Assembly: GCA_009786045.1 (NCBI GenBank)
Contig: WQTY01000143.1
Location: forward strand, 1-6,091
DNA from: Pseudomonadota bacterium
Lineage (GTDB): Bacteria > Myxococcota_A > Bradymonadia > UBA4248
DNA: 6,091 bases
Direction: 5' to 3'
Both the position numbers and the translations under genes were made by a program. The notes beneath the pieces were generated by a model. It saw nothing but the letters and a program-made list of their open reading frames with translations, made no database searches and had not been told where the DNA came from. How positions within the stretch are numbered: the first letter of the stretch is position 1; the number at the start of each line of letters is the position of its first letter. Positions 1 through 6,077 of the stretch are shown here, in pieces.

Positions 1-1
1 A

Positions 2-2599
2 CAGGCTCGTGTGTCTGCCGATGGGGGTCTGGCGACGCTGGCAGAGGTGTTTCGCAAGAGCAGCCCTTCCTCTTCAGGCGAGTGTTATCAGACCAGTGGC
101 CTGGTGCCAGCACCTGACACCTGGCGGCGTGAGCTAGGCGAAAAATCCTCTGATTCACTTCTTGGTGCGGGGCTTGGCCTGTGGGGCTTGCGTGCGATTC
201 CCATGGTGAATCGCTATGCAGAACGTGACATTATTTATGAGCAGATGCTGGCGGTTCGCCGGGAGCATCGCCCGCGGTGCATCTTCATTGACGGGGCGAG
301 AGGGACTGGCAAGTCTCGTCTTGTGGAGTGGATGTGTCAGCGTGCCCATGAGCTTTCGATAGCGCATACGATCAAGGCGTTGCATTATGCGGATTATCAC
401 AGTGCGCCTGGTACAGCGCGTGCCATGATGTATGATCTTGTTTGCCAGAATCTGCCGCGGCATGAGGCGTTGACGCGAGTGAAGCGATTTCTTGCCGAGC
501 ATCCGCTTGAGCCTGAGTTTGACGATGCTTTGCCTATTGTCGAGCTCATGCATTTGCAGGATGATCCCGAGTACCCATTGGCGGGTATTCGTTTTAATAC
601 TGTCGAGGAACAGTATGCAGTTTTGCATCGCAATTTGATTCGGCGCTGTCAGGATCGTCCTGTGATTCTATGGTTTGACGATGTTCACTATGCCACCAGT
701 TCGCTCGAATTCATTGAGTTCGTGATGACGCATTCCGAGGCTGCAAATTTGCCGCTGCTCATCCTCTGCACCTGTCGTAGTGAGGATCTTGAGGAGGGTT
801 CGCCTCAGGCCAAGGCATTTGAGCGTTTGGTGACGTTGCCGAAGGCGATGCAAATGACCATAGAGCCGCTTGAAAGCGAGGCGCATCTTCAGCTGGTGCG
901 TGAGCTGATTGGTTTGGACGAGCAGCTTTGCCAGCAGGTTGCGCAGCGTACGAGCGGTATGCCTCTGTATGCGATTCAGCTTGTGGGGGATTGGGTCGAG
1001 CGAGGTGTTCTCGTGCCTGGCTCGGCTGGCTTTACGGTCAAGGAAGGTGCATCGGAGGAGTTGCCCGATTCCTTGCATGAGCTATGGCTTTCGAGGCTTC
1101 GTCTCATTTTCAAGGATTTTAAGCGACAGCAGCTTTCGTGGGAGCAACTTGAGATTGCGGCATGTCTTGGCAATCAGTTCGATGCGGATGAATGGCGCAT
1201 TGCCTGTGAGACGTCGGAGCTTGGCAGCAACGTGAAGACGCTGGAGCGCATGCTGGAGCATCAGCTCTTTGAAATGCGCTATCCTGTCATACGGTTCAAG
1301 CATGACTTGCTGCGTGAATCCCTGACTCGCTATGCCCAGGAGAATAGCCGTTTCAAGCAGCATCACCTGACCTGTGCGGACATGTTGCAGGCCTATTTCT
1401 CCGATGCGCTTGTCTTTTATCATGAACGCAGGGCGGATCACCTTTGGGCGGCACAGGCCTATGAGTCAGCCATTGAGCCGTTTTTGCAGGCGGGGATTCT
1501 GCGCCGGCTGCGAAGTGAGTATGGCCTTGCGCACAGCCTGTTTCATAAAAGGGAGTTGGCGCTTGATGCCTGCCGGGCCGATGAAAACAGCCCCATTCGA
1601 GCATTGGGGTGGATTGCCGAGGCGAACACCTATCTTCAGCAAAGCCAGCTGGATTTGGCTGAGTCGCTCATAGAACGTGCCTGTTCGTTGAGCTCCCAAA
1701 CGCAATCCCCTGTGGTTCAGGCGTTGGCGTACAAGGAGAAGGGGTTGCTTCTTCAGTACCGGAATGACATTTCCGGCGCGATCGATGCGCTCATGGTATC
1801 GCTTTCTTTCTTTAACCAGATCAGCGAACGCCGGCGGGTGGCATATCTCAATGATCGTGCCGAGACATTGTGGCTGATCGGACGTGTGTGTGGCATGCGC
1901 CATGAGCTCGATCTGGCACGGACGTATTTGCAGCAGGCTATCGAGATCCAAACCCAGACGCGTGATCAGTTTGGCCTGGCAAGATCTTACAAGGAGCTGT
2001 CGAATACGTTTCAGCATGGTGGTTTGTACGAAGAGGCCAGGGTCAATATTGAGTTTGCGCTGAATATTTTTCAGCAGATGGGCTATCGTCTCTATATTGC
2101 GCATTGTTTCAATAACATTGGCGAGATTTATCGTCTTGGCTATGGTCAGCCTGACCAGGCAGAGGTGTATTATCGCAATGCCATGGTCACCTATCGCGAG
2201 CTCAATGCGATTGAGGGGTGTACGGCGACAATTAACCTCGTGTTGCTGTTGCTTGCGAAGCAGCGTTATACAGAGGCTAAGGCCTATGTTTTGAATCAGA
2301 TCGAGATCACGGAAAGATCTGGGCAGACGCTTGATCTCAATTGGCTGTATGCTGAGCTTTTGCCGTGCTGTGCCGCAGGATTTGATTGGCCGGCTTTTGA
2401 CGATACTGTCGTGCGTCTTGAGAAATCGCTCAGGGACAGTATGGTCGTGGATGCGGATATTCTTTATTGCACTGAACTGGCAGCCAATCTTTGTGATCGT
2501 TATGCGTCAAAGGAGCAGGGGCGCCTTTGTCGTGAGATTGCGCTTCAGCAGGCGATTCGCCTTAATGATAAGGCTGCCATTGAACGTCTTCAGCGTTAG
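2..2599 (+). CDS. STAND/AAA_16-family ATPase with C-terminal TPR array, 5' partial; probable C-terminal part of a multidomain Ser/Thr protein kinase
   Basis: Residues are numbered from the GTG at position 11, but the frame stays open to the left edge and that GTG has no visible ribosome site, so the true start lies outside. Residues 56-72 (motif LGLWGLRAIPMVNR then AERD) match the entry motif of AAA_16 ATPases. Walker A is GARGTGKS at 95-102, and Walker B is PVILWFDDVHY at 217-227. A sensor-like strand ending CTCRSED lies at 253-259. LPDSLHELWLSRL (351-363) and FKHDLLRESL (429-438) are typical of the helical or winged-helix linker of STAND NTPases. From about 490 to the end there are eight to nine TPR-like units, with starts near 531, 571, 617, 657, 697, 737, 776 and 815. 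Inference: a cytoplasmic signalling ATPase that switches on nucleotide binding and uses its TPRs for partner sensing. In myxobacterial-type relatives a Ser/Thr kinase domain precedes this linker, but it is not visible here. Substrate and ligand are unknown. The gene ends at TAG 2597-2599. Confidence 0.88.
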   Translation, partial: QARVSADGGLATLAEVFRKSSPSSSGECYQTSGLVPAPDTWRRELGEKSSDSLLGAGLGLWGLRAIPMVNRYAERDIIYEQMLAVRREHRPRCIFIDGARGTGKSRLVEWMCQRAHELSIAHTIKALHYADYHSAPGTARAMMYDLVCQNLPRHEALTRVKRFLAEHPLEPEFDDALPIVELMHLQDDPEYPLAGIRFNTVEEQYAVLHRNLIRRCQDRPVILWFDDVHYATSSLEFIEFVMTHSEAANLPLLILCTCRSEDLEEGSPQAKAFERLVTLPKAMQMTIEPLESEAHLQLVRELIGLDEQLCQQVAQRTSGMPLYAIQLVGDWVERGVLVPGSAGFTVKEGASEELPDSLHELWLSRLRLIFKDFKRQQLSWEQLEIAACLGNQFDADEWRIACETSELGSNVKTLERMLEHQLFEMRYPVIRFKHDLLRESLTRYAQENSRFKQHHLTCADMLQAYFSDALVFYHERRADHLWAAQAYESAIEPFLQAGILRRLRSEYGLAHSLFHKRELALDACRADENSPIRALGWIAEANTYLQQSQLDLAESLIERACSLSSQTQSPVVQALAYKEKGLLLQYRNDISGAIDALMVSLSFFNQISERRRVAYLNDRAETLWLIGRVCGMRHELDLARTYLQQAIEIQTQTRDQFGLARSYKELSNTFQHGGLYEEARVNIEFALNIFQQMGYRLYIAHCFNNIGEIYRLGYGQPDQAEVYYRNAMVTYRELNAIEGCTATINLVLLLLAKQRYTEAKAYVLNQIEITERSGQTLDLNWLYAELLPCCAAGFDWPAFDDTVVRLEKSLRDSMVVDADILYCTELAANLCDRYASKEQGRLCREIALQQAIRLNDKAAIERLQR

Positions 2600-2610
2600 A
2601 GCATTTTTTT

Positions 2611-2632
2611 GCGGGGGAACTTGTTCCCCCGC
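2611..2632. repeat. perfect 10-bp hairpin just after the ATPase stop codon
   Basis: GCGGGGGAAC (2611-2620) and GTTCCCCCGC (2623-2632) are exact reverse complements separated by TT. The hairpin begins 12 bases after the stop of the + strand gene, where a terminator would be expected. The run of seven T (2604-2610) lies before the stem on the + strand, and neither strand has a U-tract after the stem. It is therefore not a standard intrinsic terminator. A weaker role in transcript-end formation or 3' protection is possible. Confidence 0.6.
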
Positions 2633-2639
2633 ACCCCCT

Positions 2640-2656
2640 GCAATGCTGCGCATTGC
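2640..2656. repeat. 7-bp hairpin inside the intergenic element
   Basis: GCAATGC (2640-2646), loop TGC, GCATTGC (2650-2656): a perfect palindrome directly abutting the inner end of the left terminal unit. It is part of the compound secondary structure of the gap. No function can be assigned. Confidence 0.5.
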
Positions 2657-2684
2657 TTGTGGGCAGAAGGCGAAGACATCATTA

Positions 2685-2740
2685 TTGGACAGAGTTTGCG
2701 ACGATTTTTCAGCAGCAAACGGGCAAAAGTGACTGTCCGA
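2685..2740. repeat. nested two-step stem-loop in the centre of the gap
   Basis: The outer stem GGACAG (2687-2692) pairs with CTGTCC (2733-2738). In RNA it can extend by a U-G and a U-A pair to 2685/2740. The inner stem GTTTGC (2694-2699) pairs with GCAAAC (2715-2720) around a 15-base loop, and there is an unpaired 12-base stretch on the 3' side. The stems are short, so this may be chance, but it sits at the middle of the bounded element. Confidence 0.35.
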
Positions 2741-2781
2741 TCAAGCGTGCTTACCCCAGAGCGACACGCAAACCCCTCCGT

Positions 2782-2840
2782 CGGCTTTGCCGCCACCTCC
2801 CCTGAAAGGCAGGGGGTTCGGGGGAGCAATACCCCCCCGA
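2782..2840. repeat. cluster of three small hairpins at the right end of the gap
   Basis: CGGC/GCCG (2782-2785 with 2789-2792), CCCCTG/CAGGGG (2799-2804 with 2810-2815) and TCGGGGG/CCCCCGA (2818-2824 with 2834-2840) follow one another. From general recollection, strings of this kind ('cccctccgtcggc...gccgccacctcccc') recur in intergenic repeats of varied bacteria; I could not search for this. The last hairpin is the right-hand counterpart of the one at 2611-2632. It ends 15 bases from the lipoprotein stop codon, so it would be the first structure formed 3' of that gene's message. No U-tract follows on the - strand. Confidence 0.5.
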
Positions 2841-2855
2841 GGCCGTGTAAGAAAA

Positions 2856-5750
2856 CTAATTCACGGGGCAGGCAGGCACGAATGTCGTGATGGACGTATT
2901 GTCACTTTCGTTACACTCGTTATGTACCCCCTTCTTGTTGGGATCGCCGTCGGCAGAGCCATTGACGATGAAGAAGATGTTGCCTGGCATGGCGACGCGG
3001 AATGGCGTGCCTCCGCCAATGGGTTGTGCGAATTGATTCCAGGCGAGGGTGACGGATGTTTCTTCGCCGATGCCGAGAGATTTTGTCGTTTTGGCCTGGC
3101 CAATGTAAGCGACATCCATGCTGGCGGTTGGTGATTTGACATAGAAGTTGACAATCAGGCCGGCAGGGATGCTCAGGGCGCCGATGTTTTGCACGATGGC
3201 TGTCAGGGTGATGATGCTTTCACTGCATCGGCTCAGCGAGCTTTGGAGGGAACCCGGAACGAGATTGGGTGCGTTGAACAGGCCTGTGGTTTGGACATTC
3301 TGGCGATAGTTATTGAGGCGCGGGTTTTTCCAGTTTGCTTCTTCGGGTGTGGGAACGGTGCCGTCTTCGTTGATGTTTGTGACATGGTAAGAGTGTTGGT
3401 TCCAGATGCGTCTTGTTCGCACCCAATTGTTGAGGGCATCGCGATACACGGTCACGCCTTCGTAAGAGACCATGACGATTTCCGACTTGCCGTCGTTATC
3501 GACGTCGACAATGAGGGGATATTCGGTGACGGTATCTGAAGTGCTTGGCGTTTGAAACAGGACTTTTGGACCGCCCATGCCATCGCCTTTGCCGGAATAG
3601 ATGCGAAGGTATTTTTCGTCGCGGTAGATGACCTCGGCGAGTCCGTCGCCTTCGAAATCAAAGACGCTTGAGCCGGTGCGGCCGCTGCTCCAGTCCTGGG
3701 TTGTCAGGTCTTGCCAGAGGATGCTGAGGTCGTTTCGGTATACGATATAGGCCCAGGTCGAGGCCAGACCGATGTCGGGTTTTCCGTCGCCGTCGAAATC
3801 GGCGATGACGGGCGGGCCGCCCCATGCATTGCATTGCCATCTGTTAAGCTGGTTGCCTACAGTGCAGTCGGCGGTATTGCCAAGATAGCTCTCGACGCGT
3901 GCGCGTTCAACGCTGATGGGTATCTCGGCATGTCGAAGCCGTTCTACACACCATCCAGAAGCTGTGCCACAGCTTGGACTTTTCATGGGTTTCCAGATCG
4001 AGATTTCGGCTTTGATTTCTCTGTTTATTTGACTGCGTTCATCGGCAACGCGTACGATTTCCGGCATGCCATCGCCATCAAGATCGGCAACCGCGAAGTG
4101 ATGGGCAGAACTCGAGAAAGCACTGGAGGAGGCTGGGAAACTTGATGCCGGAATGATGATATTGCAATTATGGTCGTAAATGTTTCGGCTGATAATTTCG
4201 GCATAACCATCGCCGTCGAGATCGGCAACGATGACATCATCAAGGTAGTTGTTGCCGTAGGTGGCTGTAAAGGTTGGTTCAAACTGACACTTCCATGTCA
4301 GGTCATCTTTGAGGATGCCGCGCGTGGTAATGATCTCAATGCGTCCGTCATTGTCGACGTCGGCAAACGAAGGATGCAGGTCGGTGGCATTGGAGTCGCT
4401 GGTCTGGAGATTGGGAACTTCGATTTCTTTTTTGACAACGAGTTCATAGCCGCCGCCAGCTTTGGGAACGAGATTGAGGACGCGGATGAGCTGCTGCGTG
4501 CCGGGGGTGACACTTTGACGAGAGCCTACGACGATTTCGGGGTATTGATCGCCGTCGACTTTGGCAGCGCCGAGGTCATTTCGGTGGGCGTAGATGGTGT
4601 TATTGGAGCGCGCCAATACGGCGCCTGTGTCGCCGCTCAGCACAACAAGCTCGCCGCGAGTGGTCACAAATACGACATCCGGGATGTCGTTTTCGTCGAT
4701 CTTGCCATCGCCGTTGTCGTCGGTGAGGTTGATAACGATGGCCGAGCCGAGAACGGCACCTTGCCATTGCCACTGGATTTCGGGTGAAAAAACGCCGACA
4801 GGCGGAACATAGATGCAGTGCGTTGGGCTAAGTTGCATATCGACGCACGTGCCTGTCAGTTCCTCACAAAAGTCGGTCAGGGACTTGCATGGTTTTGTAT
4901 CGGAACAGGCTTCACCGCGAGGGATGCAGGCGTTATTGTAACAAATTTGAGTGGTATTGTTGCAACAACTCTGGGCATTGCCGCTGCCACAGAGCACCTG
5001 TGTTTCAGTACATGATTTCAGGCAGATCCTGCGATCTGCATCGCAAAATTCGCCAGCTTCACAGCAGACATCACCGCAGAGCGCACCTTTGCCCATGCCT
5101 GCGCAGTCTGCAACACACTGCATGCCGGTGCAGAGCTGATTGGCGCCGCAACAGGTTTGCGACACGCCGCAGGCTTCGCGTCCGTCCTGACAATTTCGAA
5201 CGCAATGACCACGCGAAGGCTGGCAAGTCTGGTCTGCCTCGCAGCACTCCTCGCCGCATGTTGGGCGATTGTCAGCGCATGCGTTTGCGCAGGCGTTGTA
5301 GACATCGTCGCAGAGCTGACCGCTTGTGCAGCACGTTCCTGCGCAGATGGTGTTCGAACAGGTTTGACACTTCCCGGCAGCATCGCAAAAGGCCCCTTCG
5401 CCCGTGCAATTGTCTTTGGTACAGACGACAGCTTCCACCCTGCATGTGCCGTCCGCACAGATCTCACCATCCGGGCAGTCCGACTCCGAGTAGCATCGAT
5501 CATTGATGGGTTTGCGGCAGGTCAAAGTGGCTTCGTCACAAACATAGCTGTTCGCACAGCAGGCTTCGCCGCAAGGTTGAGCGCAGGCGCGAGTATCATC
5601 CTCGCAGACACCTTTGACGCAAACCTGGCCGCTGGGGCATCCGCCGGGACAACCCGAACCCGCCACGCCGGCAGAATCATTGCTGCAGCCATACAGGCCC
5701 GCAGCACCAAGAAATACCGCACCTATTATGGCCGGAAGACTATTCTTCAT
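2856..5750 (-). CDS. Cys-rich FG-GAP/VCBS beta-propeller surface lipoprotein with CARDB-like C-terminus
   Basis: Complete 964-residue protein with ATG at 5750 and TAG at 2856-2858. The start is set by GGGAG six bases upstream and by a good signal peptide: K2, hydrophobic 7-19 and lipobox LYGC with Cys22. Ser at +2 suggests outer-membrane sorting. Residues 34-312 hold 53 cysteines. Six modules share the core CC-x5-C, with CC pairs at 64, 140, 169, 200, 229 and 262. Eight D-x-D/N-G-D-G-like motifs begin near 344, 399, 464, 510, 556, 651, 698 and 749, most followed by x-x-[ED]-I-hydrophobic. These mark FG-GAP/VCBS blades of a calcium-binding beta-propeller like that of integrin alpha. RIWNQHSYHVTN (781-792) begins a linker to 820. 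Residues 826-960 look like a CARDB/Ig-type sandwich ending in HNECNESDN. Likely role (inference): disulfide-stabilised cell-surface adhesion or ligand binding. No catalytic residues are seen, and the ligand is unknown. Confidence 0.9.
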   Translation of the reverse strand: MKNSLPAIIGAVFLGAAGLYGCSNDSAGVAGSGCPGGCPSGQVCVKGVCEDDTRACAQPCGEACCANSYVCDEATLTCRKPINDRCYSESDCPDGEICADGTCRVEAVVCTKDNCTGEGAFCDAAGKCQTCSNTICAGTCCTSGQLCDDVYNACANACADNRPTCGEECCEADQTCQPSRGHCVRNCQDGREACGVSQTCCGANQLCTGMQCVADCAGMGKGALCGDVCCEAGEFCDADRRICLKSCTETQVLCGSGNAQSCCNNTTQICYNNACIPRGEACSDTKPCKSLTDFCEELTGTCVDMQLSPTHCIYVPPVGVFSPEIQWQWQGAVLGSAIVINLTDDNGDGKIDENDIPDVVFVTTRGELVVLSGDTGAVLARSNNTIYAHRNDLGAAKVDGDQYPEIVVGSRQSVTPGTQQLIRVLNLVPKAGGGYELVVKKEIEVPNLQTSDSNATDLHPSFADVDNDGRIEIITTRGILKDDLTWKCQFEPTFTATYGNNYLDDVIVADLDGDGYAEIISRNIYDHNCNIIIPASSFPASSSAFSSSAHHFAVADLDGDGMPEIVRVADERSQINREIKAEISIWKPMKSPSCGTASGWCVERLRHAEIPISVERARVESYLGNTADCTVGNQLNRWQCNAWGGPPVIADFDGDGKPDIGLASTWAYIVYRNDLSILWQDLTTQDWSSGRTGSSVFDFEGDGLAEVIYRDEKYLRIYSGKGDGMGGPKVLFQTPSTSDTVTEYPLIVDVDNDGKSEIVMVSYEGVTVYRDALNNWVRTRRIWNQHSYHVTNINEDGTVPTPEEANWKNPRLNNYRQNVQTTGLFNAPNLVPGSLQSSLSRCSESIITLTAIVQNIGALSIPAGLIVNFYVKSPTASMDVAYIGQAKTTKSLGIGEETSVTLAWNQFAQPIGGGTPFRVAMPGNIFFIVNGSADGDPNKKGVHNECNESDNTSITTFVPACPVN

Positions 5751-5756
5751 TGCATT

Positions 5757-5761
5757 CTCCC
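5757..5761 (-). promoter_or_regulatory. ribosome binding site of the lipoprotein gene
   Basis: On the - strand, GGGAG stands six bases before the ATG at 5750-5748. Its spacing and complementarity to the 16S 3' end are good. It supports this ATG over any internal start and agrees with the signal peptide that begins there. Confidence 0.75.
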
Positions 5762-5827
5762 ATCAAAAAGCACGTCAACATGGAAACAGAAGGAAAACCA
5801 TCCTTAGGCAACATTAAACCTGCGTCA

Positions 5828-5856
5828 ATTATGGCAGAGTTTTGCGATTTTTTCGA
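5828..5856 (-). promoter_or_regulatory. candidate sigma-70-type promoter for the lipoprotein gene
   Basis: Read on the - strand, TCGAAA (5856-5851, four of six matches to TTGACA), a 17-base spacer and CATAAT (5833-5828, five of six matches to TATAAT) lie in an AT-rich stretch. Transcription would begin near 5821 and give a leader of about 70 bases. An alternative is TTGACG (5828-5823) with a 17-base spacer to a poor -10, AAGGAT (5805-5800). A second TTGACG at 5778-5773 is too close to the start codon to serve. The match is by eye, and the sigma factors of this lineage may prefer other signals. Confidence 0.35.
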
Positions 5857-5890
5857 TAGCAATTGTATGTTTGCTGGCTATCTTGGATGT

Positions 5891-5935
5891 CGCGCTCTAT
5901 TTGGAGGCGCGATTGCCCCTCCAAATACGAGCGCG
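5891..5935. repeat. long hairpin 1 of the right-end array (17-bp arms, one bulge)
   Basis: The left arm 5891-5907 (starts CGCGCTC, ends TTTGGAGG) and right arm 5918-5935 (starts CCTCCAAA, ends GAGCGCG) are reverse complements apart from one extra G at 5929 in the right arm. The loop is 5908-5917. It is far longer than expected by chance. No T-run follows on either strand, so it is not an intrinsic terminator. Confidence 0.75.
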
Positions 5936-5975
5936 GCGCAGGGCTATCTGGACAGGGGGCCAGATACGCCTGCGC
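5936..5975. repeat. long hairpin 2 of the right-end array (16-base arms)
   Basis: Arms 5936-5951 (GCGCAGG-GC-TATCTGG) and 5960-5975 (CCAGATA-CG-CCTGCGC) pair over seven bases on each side of a two-base symmetric internal mismatch. The loop is ACAGGGGG. It starts at the base after hairpin 1 ends. A short TTTT (5979-5982) follows three bases later on the + strand, but no + strand gene leads into it, so a terminator role is unlikely. Confidence 0.7.
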
Positions 5976-5988
5976 ACATTTTAGGGTG

Positions 5989-6004
5989 GCGGCCAGCAGG
6001 CCGC
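5989..6004. repeat. hairpin 3 of the right-end array (6 bp)
   Basis: GCGGCC (5989-5994), loop AGCA, GGCCGC (5999-6004). Short but perfect, and in line with the neighbouring hairpins. Confidence 0.5.
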
Positions 6005-6009
6005 AAGCA

Positions 6010-6037
6010 GGGGCGTACCCCGTTACAGAGTACCCCC
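6010..6037. repeat. hairpin 4 of the right-end array, with two alternative folds
   Basis: GGGG (6010-6013) can pair with CCCC at 6018-6021 around CGTA. Alternatively, GGGG plus GTAC (6010-6013, 6015-6018) can pair with GTAC plus CCCC (6030-6037) with C6014 bulged. The two options are mutually exclusive because they share bases. A direct repeat GTACCCC occurs at 6015-6021 and 6030-6036. Confidence 0.35.
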
Positions 6038-6050
6038 CGAGAAGCGGGCG

Positions 6051-6077
6051 TTGCGGGCCGGCGTTTGAGGCCCGCAA
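6051..6077. repeat. hairpin 5 of the right-end array (perfect 9 bp)
   Basis: TTGCGGGCC (6051-6059) and GGCCCGCAA (6069-6077) are exact reverse complements around the loop GGCGTTTGA. The sequence continues GC-rich to the edge of the window, so the array may extend further. Confidence 0.65.

Larger units (their letters stand above)
2611..2840. repeat. MITE/REP-like element: inverted pair of GC-rich 31-base units bounding the convergent gap
   Basis: The left end (2611-2641) and the reverse complement of the right end (2809-2840) are the same unit. The inner 21 bases (2621-2641 against 2809-2829) agree at 19 positions, and the outer parts are both G-runs that fold back on the unit's own C-run. 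About 165 bases of other palindromes lie between them. This is the layout of a small non-autonomous element with terminal inverted repeats, or of two REP-like elements in opposite orientation. I see no target-site duplication at the flanks and no transposase. The element lies between the stops of two convergent genes, where such repeats are tolerated and may help end transcription from both sides. The repeat relation is read directly; mobility is inference. Confidence 0.55.

Noticed and set aside
155..628. 157-codon - strand frame inside the ATPase gene
   Set aside because: It lies opposite the Walker A segment of a well-supported protein; its composition is unnatural and it has no ribosome site.
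2611..2840. Complete insertion sequence
   Set aside because: The interval is too short for a transposase, and no target-site duplication is visible at its flanks.
2596..2890. Overlapping open frames on both strands in the gap (+ 2609-2890, - 2829-2596)
   Set aside because: Both run through the inverted repeats and hairpins, lack ribosome sites and encode low-quality Arg/Pro-rich peptides. The + frame overlaps the 3' end of the lipoprotein gene.
4170..4787. 205-codon + strand frame opposite the lipoprotein gene
   Set aside because: Its Val/Asp/Gly-rich sequence is the mirror of the GAT/GGC-rich codons of the FG-GAP motifs. The - strand protein has recognisable domains throughout.
4889..5807. 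Long + strand frames (4889-5506, 5157-5807) opposite the Cys-rich region
   Set aside because: They are antisense shadows of a Cys-rich, TGC/TGT-rich coding strand. They have an Arg/Cys/His-rich or Ala-rich composition without domains.
5936..5982. Intrinsic terminator on the + strand (hairpin 2 plus TTTT)
   Set aside because: The T-run is only four bases and offset by three, the stem has an internal mismatch, and no + strand gene leads into it.
5829..6077. 82-codon open frame on the - strand at the right end
   Set aside because: It is a translation of the hairpin array, ends over the candidate promoter, and shows no domain or clear ribosome site. It could be a repeat-derived hypothetical at most.
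5891..6077. Integron attC sites or a CRISPR array
   Set aside because: The hairpins have unrelated sequences with no shared direct repeat and spacers, and I find no GTTRRRY/RYYYAAC core pair at the arms.
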